A DNA stretch of 64,000 nucleotides, taken from positions 129,415,875 to 129,479,874 of the forward strand of contig CM034546.1 of assembly GCA_020055645.1 (NCBI GenBank). Reading direction: 5' to 3'. Positions 35,772 to 45,237 of the stretch are shown here, piece after piece. The DNA is from Tomocerus qinae. Lineage: Eukaryota; Arthropoda; Collembola; Entomobryomorpha; Tomoceridae. The notes below the pieces were generated by a model. The model was not told where the DNA came from. It was given only the letters and a program-made list of their open reading frames with translations, and did no database searches. Position numbers and translations under genes: made by a program. Numbering within the stretch: the stretch's first letter is position 1; every line of letters starts with the position of its first letter.

Positions 35772-37950
35772 TTAGGTAAGTACAGTAAGCAAGACATCCA
35801 TGACATTATCAAGAATGATTTTGTAGATATCCAGCGTTTGATCAGTTTCAACTTTGAAGAAAATGCTGATGGGGAAGATGATAGGAAAGCAAGTGCGCAA
35901 ATGATAATTGTGGACTTGCTTTAAGGTTTGATGATTGTTTCTTTTGTACAGAATCACAAACTCTTGTGATTGCTTTATAGCCGCCATTGCAAGCCAAAAG
36001 CCAATGCGAAAAATAGCCAATATAAGTATGACGACAGAAATAAAGATTACAAGCAAAATTGATGGCAATAAATGAGAGAAAGCAATGCACACAACAGAAA
36101 AGGCAATGGCTGTCAGAATCATCGTGGCCATCACTCCGGGTAGTAGGAATTGGCAAAAAGGAATTTCAAATTGCAAATATGCAATTTTAAATAATTTGTA
36201 GTACAAAATATTTTTTTTGAAACGGAAGTCGAATTGCTGTTCAGTTTCCTTTTGTATCTTTTCATCCGCTAGGGACCTGCGAAAACAAATCATGTTTCAA
36301 TTTTAATGTGGCAAATAAACATTTTCTTTTTAAAATTATTTATATTTTATCAGGTATAATAACTGCGTTAGATCTATTCTTCTATCTGCATATTTTGAAA
36401 GCTTAACTTTACGAATTGTAAATACCTACCTCAATTTTAAGAGGTACAATATCATCGCGTTTCCTGCAGTAAATACCCACACTATATAATAGCATGCGTT
36501 GAACCAAATGGTAGATGTTGTAAGACCAGCCCAAGTTATGTACAGAAAATCTACCACTTTTGAATGAAGTCCCATGTGTGTTAACACATTCAACTCCGCC
36601 AGCGCAAACATTGGAAAATGGAATCCAAATGGTGAGAAAATAGCTACTGCCAACAGAAACAGGATTATCACATCCACAACCCATCCCATGAAATCCAAAT
36701 GACTTTTTCCTTTCGGCATTCCGACTAAAAACACACAAAATACACACTGACTGAACGTCACTGTAATTCATTTTCAATCTGGTTAAGGCAAGACATTGGT
36801 TGCAGAGGTAGAGGTGGAGGAGCGAGGTGGAGGAGGGAGGTGGTTTGTAAGGAGTGAGATGTGAGAAGGGTGAGGTGGAGGAGGGAGGTGGGGGAGCGGA
36901 GGCGGTTTGAGCGGAGTGAAATGGAGAAGGTAGGTGGATTGAGGTGGAGGAGGAAGGTGGAATGAGAGGAGTGAAGTGGAGGAGGGAGATGGAGCGAGAG
37001 GAGTGCAGTGGAGGAGGGAGATGAAGTGAAAGGAGTGAGGTGGAGGAGTGAGAGGGGTGAGGTGTAGTGAGGGGAATAAGGTAGAGGAGGGAGATGGAGC
37101 GAGAGGAGTGAAGTGTAGGAGGGAGGTGGTTTGAAAGGAGTGAGAGGGGCGAGGTGGAGGAGGGGAAGTGGTGGTGAGGTGATTTCCCTTTGAAGAAGAG
37201 ATGCTGAGTGAAGTGCTGGAGGGAGGTGGAGTTAAAGACGGAGGTGGAGTTAAAGGACGGAAGTGGAGTGAGGTGGAGTTAAAGGACGGAGGTGGAGTGA
37301 GGTGGAGGAGGGAGATGGAATGAGGGAAGTGGAGGTGAGAAGTGGAGAGAGGGGATTTAGTTGGAGCAGGGAGGTGGAGTTAGCAGATTGAAGTGGAGGA
37401 GGAAGGTTGTTTGAGAGGAGTAAAATGCAGGGAGAAGTTGGAGTGAGAGGAGTGAAGTGGAGGAGTAAGGTGGAGTGAAAGTAGGGAGTGTGAGGACCCC
37501 TGACCCTAAATCTCCTTCCACCTCCCTCATCTATCTCTCTCTGCAATTGTCTAATTATGAAGACCACTTACTTCTGTCAAGTTGTTTGTCGATAGAAAAT
37601 AGAAGTTTGAGTCCCTCCATGATGTCATTTGAGAAAAGGATTGTGTTGACTTGACATACCAATCCGATTGCTCCTCCTACCAAATAAACGACATGACCAA
37701 TCCTGCCCATGGTAGAAATTCGTTTTCCACTCTTCATGGAGATGACGAACCCAACAACCTCGCCTATTCTTGTGAGGAAACAGGATATCAATAATGCATG
37801 GTAAAGCATGTTTTCCTTCCATGAATTCGTTGACGACAAACTTTTCGCTTTGGGATCCCATCTATATGGGATGAATCTCCATTTGCATCCAAACTGAAGA
37901 ACTTTTTCCAAAGCTCTTCTCAATCGTTTGGAGACCAACAGTTTTGTCAT
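35772..37950 (-). CDS. Multi-pass membrane protein, chemoreceptor-like family, copy F
   Basis: Exons on the minus strand are 37572-37950, 36430-36724 and 35772-36276 (392 residues). Exon 1 is 3 nt longer than in copies C and D (a 'SSTNSWKEN' loop, shared with G). Donors are GTAAGT and GTAGGT; acceptors are TTTTAG and TTCGCAG. Start MTKLLVSKRL follows TTCTAG, here separated by several bases. Exon 2 begins 'MPKGKSHLDFMGW'; exon 3 begins 'SLADEKIQKETEQQF'. The six hydrophobic segments and conserved C-terminal block are present. Intron 1 (36725-37571) is swollen by a ~700-bp GGAGGTGGAG-rich tract. The closest relative is G; flanks on both sides are shared with the G region, so the two come from one segmental duplication. 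Confidence 0.85.
36790..37500. repeat. Degenerate purine-rich GGAGGTGGAG / GGAGTGA tract in intron 1 of copy F
   Basis: About 700 bp in which the plus strand is almost only G and A with scattered T, built from GAGGTGGAG, GGAGGGAGG and GGAGTGAG words. It is a degenerate satellite-like tract. A shorter related tract is in the same intron of copy G (46205-46350) and another at 22860-23130. It can adopt unusual DNA structures; the open frame on the opposite strand (37250-37567) is a low-complexity product. Confidence 0.8.
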
Positions 37951-38072
37951 TCTAGTACAAATTGTCAGTAGGAACTCGTTGGAATGTTAATGTAAAAGAT
38001 TTTGGCTATATATTTATTAAAGTTTAAGTAATAATATGTATAAGCAGCAACTTTCAAAGCTTTGCTTTTTAC

Positions 38073-38335
38073 CTTCATCTATACGAGAGTAGAAAGATGT
38101 TGGAACCCGGAATCTGAATTCTAGGAAAAACTGACACAAATTTTAATATTAATTACAAATGTGTAGGTATTTGTAAATCCATTTCAAATTGGGCAAGATG
38201 AATAAATATTATGGTATGTGTGCATAATTTTTCGCGATAATTTGAAAATTCAAAAATCTAGTTGATGCTTACATTTACTCATTCAAATAAACTAACAGCA
38301 TAGAGGTATTTAAACTCTTCTATATATACTCATAA
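38073..38335 (-). promoter_or_regulatory. TATA-like box and putative untranslated first exon, copy F
   Basis: On the minus strand TGAGTATATATAGAAGAGTTT (about 38313-38333) is followed ~250 nt later by the donor TAGATGAAG|GTAAAA (exon end 38073). It contains no long open frame. It would join the acceptor that lies just before the ATG at 37950. The block 38040-38165 is repeated nearly exactly at 39576-39702. Confidence 0.45.
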
Positions 38336-38519
38336 CCTCAATAGTGTAGAAGTCATTTATAGCACAAATTCGGTGAATTGGATGCGTCATATGCAATTAC
38401 AGATTATAGATATAGAAAAGCAATTCACTCAGTAAATTATAATGAATGAAGGTATAATAGTATTATAATTTAGGATTATATGAGATATTTTATACTTACA
38501 CGGACTAATATATAAAAGA

Positions 38520-38630
38520 GTTTAATACCTTTATTATTGTTAAAGCATACAATAAAAAGGCGTAAACTATCATATGATTTAATCGTATCTTGTACAACCA
38601 TACATAATACCGCTGATCAAGCTGTAAACA
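38520..38630 (-). promoter_or_regulatory. Conserved cassette upstream block 5 (copy F)
   Basis: TAATACCTTTATTATTGTTA, AAGCATACAATAAAAAGGCG and CCGCTGATCAAGCTGTAA match the other upstream blocks. It lies about 570 bp before the ATG of copy F and about 190 bp before its TATA-like box. Confidence 0.55.
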
Positions 38631-39154
38631 AAACCATACAATATAACAGTAAATAGGGCAGTGGATAACTTATAAGAATCAAAACAGTTTATATCTAACT
38701 AAATTTTAGTTATTTAGAGGGCTTTGACTCAAAAGGCTCAAAGGTTAAAAACAAAAATTATTGGTAAAGAAGGTCATGTGTATTAAAATTATTTACACTG
38801 AACTTTTTTCGGTCCAACTTTATCAATTAACCCTGTATATTTGTATTGTTATAATTAATATGTTTAAGGTTTTTTATCTTTATCATGGAAGAGCGTTATA
38901 TATTGAGCTAGGCAAAATTTACCTTTTTATGGAGAATACATCAATAGTATTGAGTATAAATATTGTCAAATGCGTTACCTTTTATCTTATATATAGTACC
39001 TTGTAAGTTATAATTTATTTGCTTTGGTTAAGTTGTTTTGTTACTGTAGGCATGTTTCTTGTATCGGTTTAGTTTAGTTTAAAATGTAATGGATAACAGT
39101 GCAACGTTTTCACATTACAAGAATACTTGTACTCAAGGTACTTTAAATACGACG

Positions 39155-39320
39155 TAACAAGGTACGCTAATAGTGGGGATTGAAATTCACTCAAAACCAC
39201 TTACGGGGAAAATGTACAGGCGTCCCCATGCCATTGAGTAATGCTCTATGGCTCCTTACCCTTTGATCCCCATTAGTGGTTCTCAGAGATTTTTTAAAAA
39301 ACTATAAGCGTACCTTGTTA
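39155..39320. mobile_element. Small MITE-like element (166 bp)
   Basis: Perfect 14-bp terminal inverted repeats TAACAAGGTACGCT and AGCGTACCTTGTTA, and an inner GGGGAT/ATCCCC pair. Nothing is encoded. It is absent from the homologous flank at 34670-35200 as far as I can align by eye. Confidence 0.7.
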
Positions 39321-39575
39321 GGTCGCCATGGTATTTCAGCTACCTTGCTTGTACTAATACTATATGTAGCTTTCAACTTGTCAGTAAATTAAACTATGTT
39401 TTATTACAATAGATAGAGTTTGCTTTATAGTTTAGAGTTTGTATAGTATCAAGTCTAGTTAGTCTAGTATCTATTAGGTTGATAGAGCGAAAGGAACAAT
39501 TTATTAAATTGAGAAACATTTACTAATTTTTATAATTTAAACTGGACTTATAATTCGGCTTCTAATTCAAACTTA

Positions 39576-39702
39576 TAAGCAGCAACTTTCAAAGCTTTGC
39601 TTTTTACCTTCATCTATACGAGAGTAGAAAGATGTTGGAACCCGGAATCTGAATTCTAGGAAAAACTGACACAAATTTTAATATTAATTACAAATGTGTA
39701 GA
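39576..39702. repeat. Second copy of the first-exon region of copy F
   Basis: About 125 bp starting 'ttataagcagcaactttcaa' are nearly identical to 38040-38165, including the putative donor TAGATGAAG|GTAAAA. It is a very recent local duplication, 1.5 kb away in direct orientation. Confidence 0.85.
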
Positions 39703-40468
39703 TAATTCATATTTTATACATAGATCTCCGAAAGGTTGGTTTATTTAGTATCTCTACTTACGTTAAAATAACCATGCTGGAAAATTGACAAAGGTAATGT
39801 AGGAGTATTAATAAACTATGTGGTCAATAAAAATTTGCAGTAAATCTAATATTGAGTTACTACAAACAGTTTAATAATAAAATCTTCATTTAACTTGAAT
39901 TTGAGTGAACGCTGGATGGAGATTGGAAGGCAGACGCTATACGGCAGGAAACACAAAATGACCTGTTTTGCCTTTTTTAAATAAAAACAGTAAGTCAGTA
40001 AGAATAAGATTTTTTTAAAGCTGTCCTTTTTTGCCTTTTTACCTATTTTTATTAGCAGCGTGCCTCATAACTTTCACTTCACAATTCACATATATAAATA
40101 AGGCAAGAAAGGAAAAAGGACTGCTTTAAAAAAAATTGTACTTTTGAAGGAGTGGAAGAAGTGTTCCCTGTTTTAAGATAAGAGTAAGGAGAGTAAAAAG
40201 GAGGAAGGACGATAATGTTAATGCATAAATAATGAGGTTAAAATGAGGTCACTGAAATATGATACATCGAATTTTGTAGATAAGTCTCATCAGTTCAAAA
40301 AACCAGAAAAACAGTTATGCGATTTCCCTCTGCAGGGTGCACTTTTTGGACGACGATGTAGATACTAGGTACATGTATACATAAATAATACTTTCGATGT
40401 CTTATAACTATACCATAATGAAAACTGTACAGATTTTACATAGCCTAAACAAAAGTATACAGGTCTTA
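39703..40468. other. Gene-free flank to the left of the LINE
   Basis: It resembles the 3' flank of a receptor-like cassette (compare 35240-35770: 'ctgcagggtgcactttttgga', 'aatgaaaactgtacag'), so it is probably the flank of the truncated copy at 44949-45040, now split from it by the LINE. Confidence 0.5.
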
Positions 40469-40584
40469 GTATATTCTCCCGCGCTCCTTGCAGCGGGAAG
40501 GACTTTTGTTAAATTCACGGGCTGAATTTCATTAAATTTTATTATTATTACGAACCCCTAGGGGTAGGAACTTACCGGAAATCA

Positions 40585-41076
40585 GTGGAAGGTAAGGTAA
40601 AATGGACCTCTTCAATCGGTAAGTTGAAATTTTTGTCCTACTTCACCTTTCCACCAATTTTAGCTATTTTCCATTTTAAGTATACACTGCAGCATAATAT
40701 TGCAGCTGTGCACAAATTGTACCTTTGCAATATTATAGTTTATGCTGTGTGTATACCATTCTACGCACTGTACATTATGTACGTCATAATTTCAATTAGT
40801 TCATTTATAGATGAACCGAATATTTCATTTTTATTTCTATATTTAAATAAAATTTACGACACTTTTCTAAACTATTTTTTAAAATCGATAATTGCAACAA
40901 CATGGCACTGGAACTATATCTGTTTTAGTGTACAAGAAAAATGTCCATTTGTGAACGCTAAAATTATATTTACTCTAATTCCTATTCTAAATATAAAATT
41001 TAATTGGCATAGAATGTCGACACTTAATGTCAACATAGGCGTACGCCGAAATGAAAATTCGGTGAGGCGGCGGTAA
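40585..41076 (+). other. Weak open frame upstream of LINE ORF2
   Basis: An open frame of 163 codons ends 15 nt before ORF2. It begins at GTG, its internal Met residues are late, and the product is hydrophobic with no CCHC knuckles or coiled coil as expected of a LINE ORF1. It may be only the 5' UTR. I list it because the element otherwise lacks a recognisable ORF1. Confidence 0.25.
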
Positions 41077-41091
41077 TAAATTTAATTTGAC

Positions 41092-44000
41092 ATGACTCGC
41101 ATTATAACTCAGCAGCATACGCCGGTGACTGAAAATAGCGAGGCGGCAATTTCTAAGAACATAGAAGTTACTGATGTAGGCACTTCTAACAAACTCCGTT
41201 TTCTACAGGCCAATTTGCAGCATTCTAAAGCTGCCACTGCTTTGATTGGGAATCATCATTTAGGGAATAATTTTATCATTTTGATTCAAGAACCATATGC
41301 CTATAAAGGTAAGGTTTGTGGTCTATCACGGAAAGGAAAAGTACATGCTTTCGAGGGTCCTGAAAATCCAAGGGCATGCATTGTTACATCAACCAACTTA
41401 GAAGTCTGGCCTCTTTGCTCCTTTTGGAGTAGAGACTTAGTTGCCATTAAAATTAAAATAGATGAAGGCGATATTGTTCTGACATCAGCATATTTACCTG
41501 ATAAGGAAAAAAATCCAATTTCCAATGCAGTTGATAGACTGGTGAATTTTTGCAACAAGTATAATTTACCCCTACTATTTGCAGGGGATGTCAATGCCCA
41601 CAATACTGTGTGGGGTAGCACTAATACAAATAAACGGGGAGAAGCCCTACTTGATTTCATAGTAGGCTCTAACCTTGAAATACTTAATCAAGGACATAAA
41701 CCAACATTTTGCGATGGTATGGGAAGAGAGGAGGTTTTAGACATAACTGTTTGTTCCAGAAACCTTTCTGAGCATATCCGCAACTGGAAAGTAGAGAATG
41801 TGATCACACTTTCAGATCACATGTATATTTCATACGAACTAGGCACAAAACCTCCAAAGCCAGTACAATTCAGAAATCCAAAGAAAGCTGACTGGTCTTT
41901 ATATAGCAGGACAGTCAAGCAAAAAATATCAAAAATATGTTGCACCTCTATTGACACAGTTGATCAGCTTGATGAACAAGTCAATAGTATTAATACGATT
42001 ATTATAAACGCCTTCCATAAAGCTTGTCCACTGAAGACCATCAGGAGTGGTGGCAAGCTTTCTCCATGGTGGAACCAAGAACTAACAACACTTAGGAAAA
42101 AACTAAAGATAGCTCTTAGGAAATACAAATCCAAAAGAACAGAAGAATCTAAAACAGAACTAAGAAACATTCGGGTGCTATTTAACAGCACTCTGAGAAA
42201 AGCGAAAAGAGATTCATGGAGAACATTTTGCAATGAAATTGAGGAAACTCAGCAAGCATCGAAGCTTGCCAAAATTCTCACCAAAGATAGAAGTAGAACA
42301 CTTGGCCCAATAGAAACTGCTGATGGAAGTTATACTTCTGACATGGAGGAATCATTAATTCATCTTCTGAAAATTCATTTTCCCAATGACCATGAAATAG
42401 TTAATTCTACGCCAGAATATAGCATCTGTGCTGATAGTTCTACGGCGGAGTTAGTCACATTAGAAAAGGTCCAAAGGGCTATTAGCTCCTTTGGACCCTA
42501 CAAAGCTGGTAGTTGCGACGGCATTATGCCAGTTATGCTTCAAATGGCTAGGAGAGAACTAGCTCCTCACTTGTGTAATATTCTTAAAGCTAGTCTAGGT
42601 TTCGGATACATTCCAAAAGCATGGCGAGAAACTAAAGTAATCTTTATACCTAAACCAGCTAAGAGTAGCTATCAAAAAGCTAACTCGTGGCGTCCAATAT
42701 CACTTATCTCAACTTGTATGAAAATACTTGAACGTCTTATTGACTGGAGCATCAAAACTCCAGAACTTGAAAATAAAATGAAAGATGCAGGACAGTTTGC
42801 ATATCTACGTGGTATTTCCACTGATGCAGCTCTTCATCAATACATTGCTCGCACTGAATGTGCCCTCAAAAGTAATCAAATGGCTCTCGGTATCTTCTTA
42901 GATATCGAGGGGGCCTTTAGCCATGCCACTTTCAAAACGATTCATTTGGCTCTGGAACGAGAGGGAATCAATGTGACTATTATTCGTTGGATAGAACGAA
43001 TGCTAAGAGATCGTACCGTAAACGTTACTGTTGGTAGCGCCATTCAATGCATAAAAGTTGAACGAGGGTGCCCTCAAGGGGGGGTGCTGTCGCCATTATT
43101 ATGGAACCTAGTCATTCACGAGCTACTGGAGAAACTCTCCAACGTCAGTTCTATCTACAGACAAGCATATGCAGATGATCTTGGCCTTCTTCAGGTTGGC
43201 ATAGATGAAGCTACAATAAGAGCTCTGGGTCAAAGAGCCCTTAGTATCATCGAAAATTGGTGCAGTCAGCGGGATCTTTCCATCCACCCTGACAAAATAG
43301 AAATAATTATATTTCACACACGGCATAAAAAACCCAACATGAAACCTCTTAGATTAAGGGGTAAAGACATTGCATTTGTCAATAATGTTCGGTACCTGGG
43401 TGTCCATTTGGATAATGGACTGACTTGGAGTACCCACTGTAATGTTAAAAGTGCTAAGGCAAAAGCAGCTCTTATGCAATGCAAAAGAGCTGTTGGTCAA
43501 ACATGGGGCCTGTCCCCAAAAATCACATTGTGGCTTTACACAGCAGTAGTTAGACCGGCATTATCATATGCAGCTTGTTCGTGGCTAACAGCTGTTCACA
43601 ATAAATCCAGAATGACAGCTTTGGCCAGTGTTCAACGACTGGCCTGTCTTATGACTACTAGTGCTATGCATAGTTCACCCTCTGCAGCATTAGAATGTAT
43701 AGTAGGTATTGAGCCTATAGACTTATTTCTTACTAAAACTGCTATTACAACAGCACATCGCCTACGCTGTACTGGAAAATGGCTTCCCTGGCACGGGAGA
43801 GGGAGCCTTAAAAGATTAACTCACGTTGATCTAATTACAAATATTCTGAAACAATTGCCTGAGTTAGAGTTCCCTATGGATTCAATTCCTATAACTGCCC
43901 TCATGGGTAAGAATTTTACTGTTTTGGACACAGAAAAACCTGTCATCCTCCAACCTTCTAACCGAAGACTGGTCTGTTACACAGACGGGTCGAAAATTGA

Positions 44001-44820
44001 CAACTTAGCTGGATGTGCTGCAATAATTGGTAACATTGATAGTCACATCATGATACAACAATGTTTAGGACAATATCCTACTGTGTTTCAAGCGGAACTA
44101 GTAGCTATTCTAATGGTTATTTTAAGAATCACTGATCTGAACTGGAGGGATGAGGTAATCATCTACAGTGATTCTCTTAGCACTTTAAAAGCTCTTGAGG
44201 CGAACCACACTGACTCGGCCCTGATTCTTGAATGCTTCAGAGCCTTGCATATACTTTCCGAAATGGCATCTGTTACCCTTCAATGGGTTCCCAGTCACAC
44301 TGGGATCATAGGAAACGAAGAGGCAGACTCACTTGCCAAAGAATCAACAAAAATGGCAGTTTTTGGTCCTGAACCAATACTGCCTTTTTCTGCACAATGC
44401 GTAAAAACTGTCATCTCAAAATATTTTAATAAATTAAACGTTCAAAATTGGAAAAGACGTACAGATTGTAAAACCACTAAATTATTTTTGCCTACACCTT
44501 CAGTTACCAAAAGTAAATATTTCACAAGTTTGAGTAGAAGAACGCTCAGGGTCTTCACTCATTTAATTACTGGTTTCTCCTCCTTGGCCAAGCATCAGAA
44601 TCAATTGGGGAATCATTCGTCTCCGCTATGCCCTCTGTGCGCATTAAGCGTCGAGACGTCGGTCCACCATGCAGCTGAATGCCCAGCTTTGAGCGAGTTG
44701 AGATTCAAACACCTGAGCAAGTTTCTTATTCATGTGAATGAGTTACCGGGGGTGCCCTTGTCGTCTCTGCTTTCATTTTGTATGTCTGCAGGACGAATGA
44801 GTGGCTTCTCCGAACAGTAA
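41092..44820 (+). CDS. LINE ORF2: endonuclease, reverse transcriptase, RNase H
   Basis: This 1242-residue protein starts from an ATG at 41092, in frame without stops. The N-terminal AP-type endonuclease (about residues 30-245) shows 'LQANLQHSKAA', the catalytic 'QEPY', 'AGDVNAHNTVWG' and 'LSDHMY'. The RT (about 440-760) shows 'SWRPISLIS', 'FLDIEGAFSHATF', 'GCPQGGVLSPLLWN' and 'AYADDLG' (about 692-698). The RNase H (about 960-1085) shows 'YTDGSK', 'QAELVAI', 'YSDSLST' and 'WVPSHTGIIGNEEADSLAK', so all four acidic/His positions appear present. The C-terminus has a CX2CX8HX4C finger (CPLC...H...C, about 1180-1200). It nicks the target and copies the element RNA by target-primed reverse transcription. 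All visible catalytic residues are intact, so it may be active. Confidence 0.95.
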   Translation: MTRIITQQHTPVTENSEAAISKNIEVTDVGTSNKLRFLQANLQHSKAATALIGNHHLGNNFIILIQEPYAYKGKVCGLSRKGKVHAFEGPENPRACIVTSTNLEVWPLCSFWSRDLVAIKIKIDEGDIVLTSAYLPDKEKNPISNAVDRLVNFCNKYNLPLLFAGDVNAHNTVWGSTNTNKRGEALLDFIVGSNLEILNQGHKPTFCDGMGREEVLDITVCSRNLSEHIRNWKVENVITLSDHMYISYELGTKPPKPVQFRNPKKADWSLYSRTVKQKISKICCTSIDTVDQLDEQVNSINTIIINAFHKACPLKTIRSGGKLSPWWNQELTTLRKKLKIALRKYKSKRTEESKTELRNIRVLFNSTLRKAKRDSWRTFCNEIEETQQASKLAKILTKDRSRTLGPIETADGSYTSDMEESLIHLLKIHFPNDHEIVNSTPEYSICADSSTAELVTLEKVQRAISSFGPYKAGSCDGIMPVMLQMARRELAPHLCNILKASLGFGYIPKAWRETKVIFIPKPAKSSYQKANSWRPISLISTCMKILERLIDWSIKTPELENKMKDAGQFAYLRGISTDAALHQYIARTECALKSNQMALGIFLDIEGAFSHATFKTIHLALEREGINVTIIRWIERMLRDRTVNVTVGSAIQCIKVERGCPQGGVLSPLLWNLVIHELLEKLSNVSSIYRQAYADDLGLLQVGIDEATIRALGQRALSIIENWCSQRDLSIHPDKIEIIIFHTRHKKPNMKPLRLRGKDIAFVNNVRYLGVHLDNGLTWSTHCNVKSAKAKAALMQCKRAVGQTWGLSPKITLWLYTAVVRPALSYAACSWLTAVHNKSRMTALASVQRLACLMTTSAMHSSPSAALECIVGIEPIDLFLTKTAITTAHRLRCTGKWLPWHGRGSLKRLTHVDLITNILKQLPELEFPMDSIPITALMGKNFTVLDTEKPVILQPSNRRLVCYTDGSKIDNLAGCAAIIGNIDSHIMIQQCLGQYPTVFQAELVAILMVILRITDLNWRDEVIIYSDSLSTLKALEANHTDSALILECFRALHILSEMASVTLQWVPSHTGIIGNEEADSLAKESTKMAVFGPEPILPFSAQCVKTVISKYFNKLNVQNWKRRTDCKTTKLFLPTPSVTKSKYFTSLSRRTLRVFTHLITGFSSLAKHQNQLGNHSSPLCPLCALSVETSVHHAAECPALSELRFKHLSKFLIHVNELPGVPLSSLLSFCMSAGRMSGFSEQ

Positions 44821-44948
44821 AGCTGTTCAGGGAGTAACTGCAAGTAAGTCCTCGCGGCTTGAGCGGTAGTGTGTCTTTGCTAATCAATAGTATTGATCAT
44901 ACTCTCCCACTAACACACACACACATACAGGTCTTACGGTTCAGGAAC

Positions 44949-45040
44949 GCTTCCGCCTGTTAGGTAAGCACAGTAAGCAAAACATCCATAACATTATCTA
45001 GAATGATTTTGTAGACATCCAATGTTTGATCATTTTCAAT
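44949..45040 (-). pseudogene. Exon 3 fragment of a receptor-like copy next to the LINE
   Basis: The plus strand 'gtaagcaaaacatccataac ... ccaatgtttgatcattttcaa' is the complement of the last ~85 nt of exon 3 of the receptor-like family (compare 45248-45320 in copy G). It stops abruptly at about 45040, where a second copy of the 35536-35771 flank begins. It is the remnant of a ninth gene copy cut by unequal exchange or deletion. Confidence 0.8.
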
Positions 45041-45237
45041 TTTTTATTATACAGAATTTTGTGGTTGAAGTCAGCACTTTCTTTGGACTACTATCTTTAT
45101 GTATTTATTAAGTATTTTCAGAAGAAAACCCCAGAAATGTGAAGAAAATCATCATGCATGGTTAGGCTGTCTAAGAATACCAAAATGAAAAACTATGCAG
45201 TATATACAAAGGTCAGTCTAGACTATAATATACACGT
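45041..45237. repeat. Duplicated 3' flank shared with copy F
   Basis: From 'tttttattatacagaatttt' to 'tatacacgtttaggtaagta' this matches 35536-35790 almost perfectly apart from a ~40-bp deletion after 'gaagtca'. It is evidence for a recent segmental duplication giving F and G. Confidence 0.85.

Larger units (their letters stand above)
40469..44924 (+). mobile_element. Non-LTR retrotransposon (LINE) with 12-bp target site duplication
   Basis: The insert is bounded by the identical 12-mer ATACAGGTCTTA at 40457-40468 and 44925-44936, which fixes both ends. The 5' part (40469-41091) is untranslated or carries only a weak frame, followed by a single large ORF2, a short 3' UTR and a (CA)n tail (TAACACACACACAC) in place of poly(A). 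The exact target duplication and uninterrupted ORF2 point to a recent, essentially full-length insertion. Domain order (AP endonuclease, RT, RNase H, CCHC) places it with the R1/LOA/I-like lineages. Confidence 0.9.

Noticed and set aside
37250..37567. 105-codon frame on the minus strand overlapping the start of the copy F intron
   Set aside because: It is a low-complexity product of the GGAGGTGGAG tract; the counterpart in copy G does not preserve it.
41301..43326. Minus-strand frames within LINE ORF2
   Set aside because: Shadows of the 1242-residue ORF2, which has all the conserved motifs.
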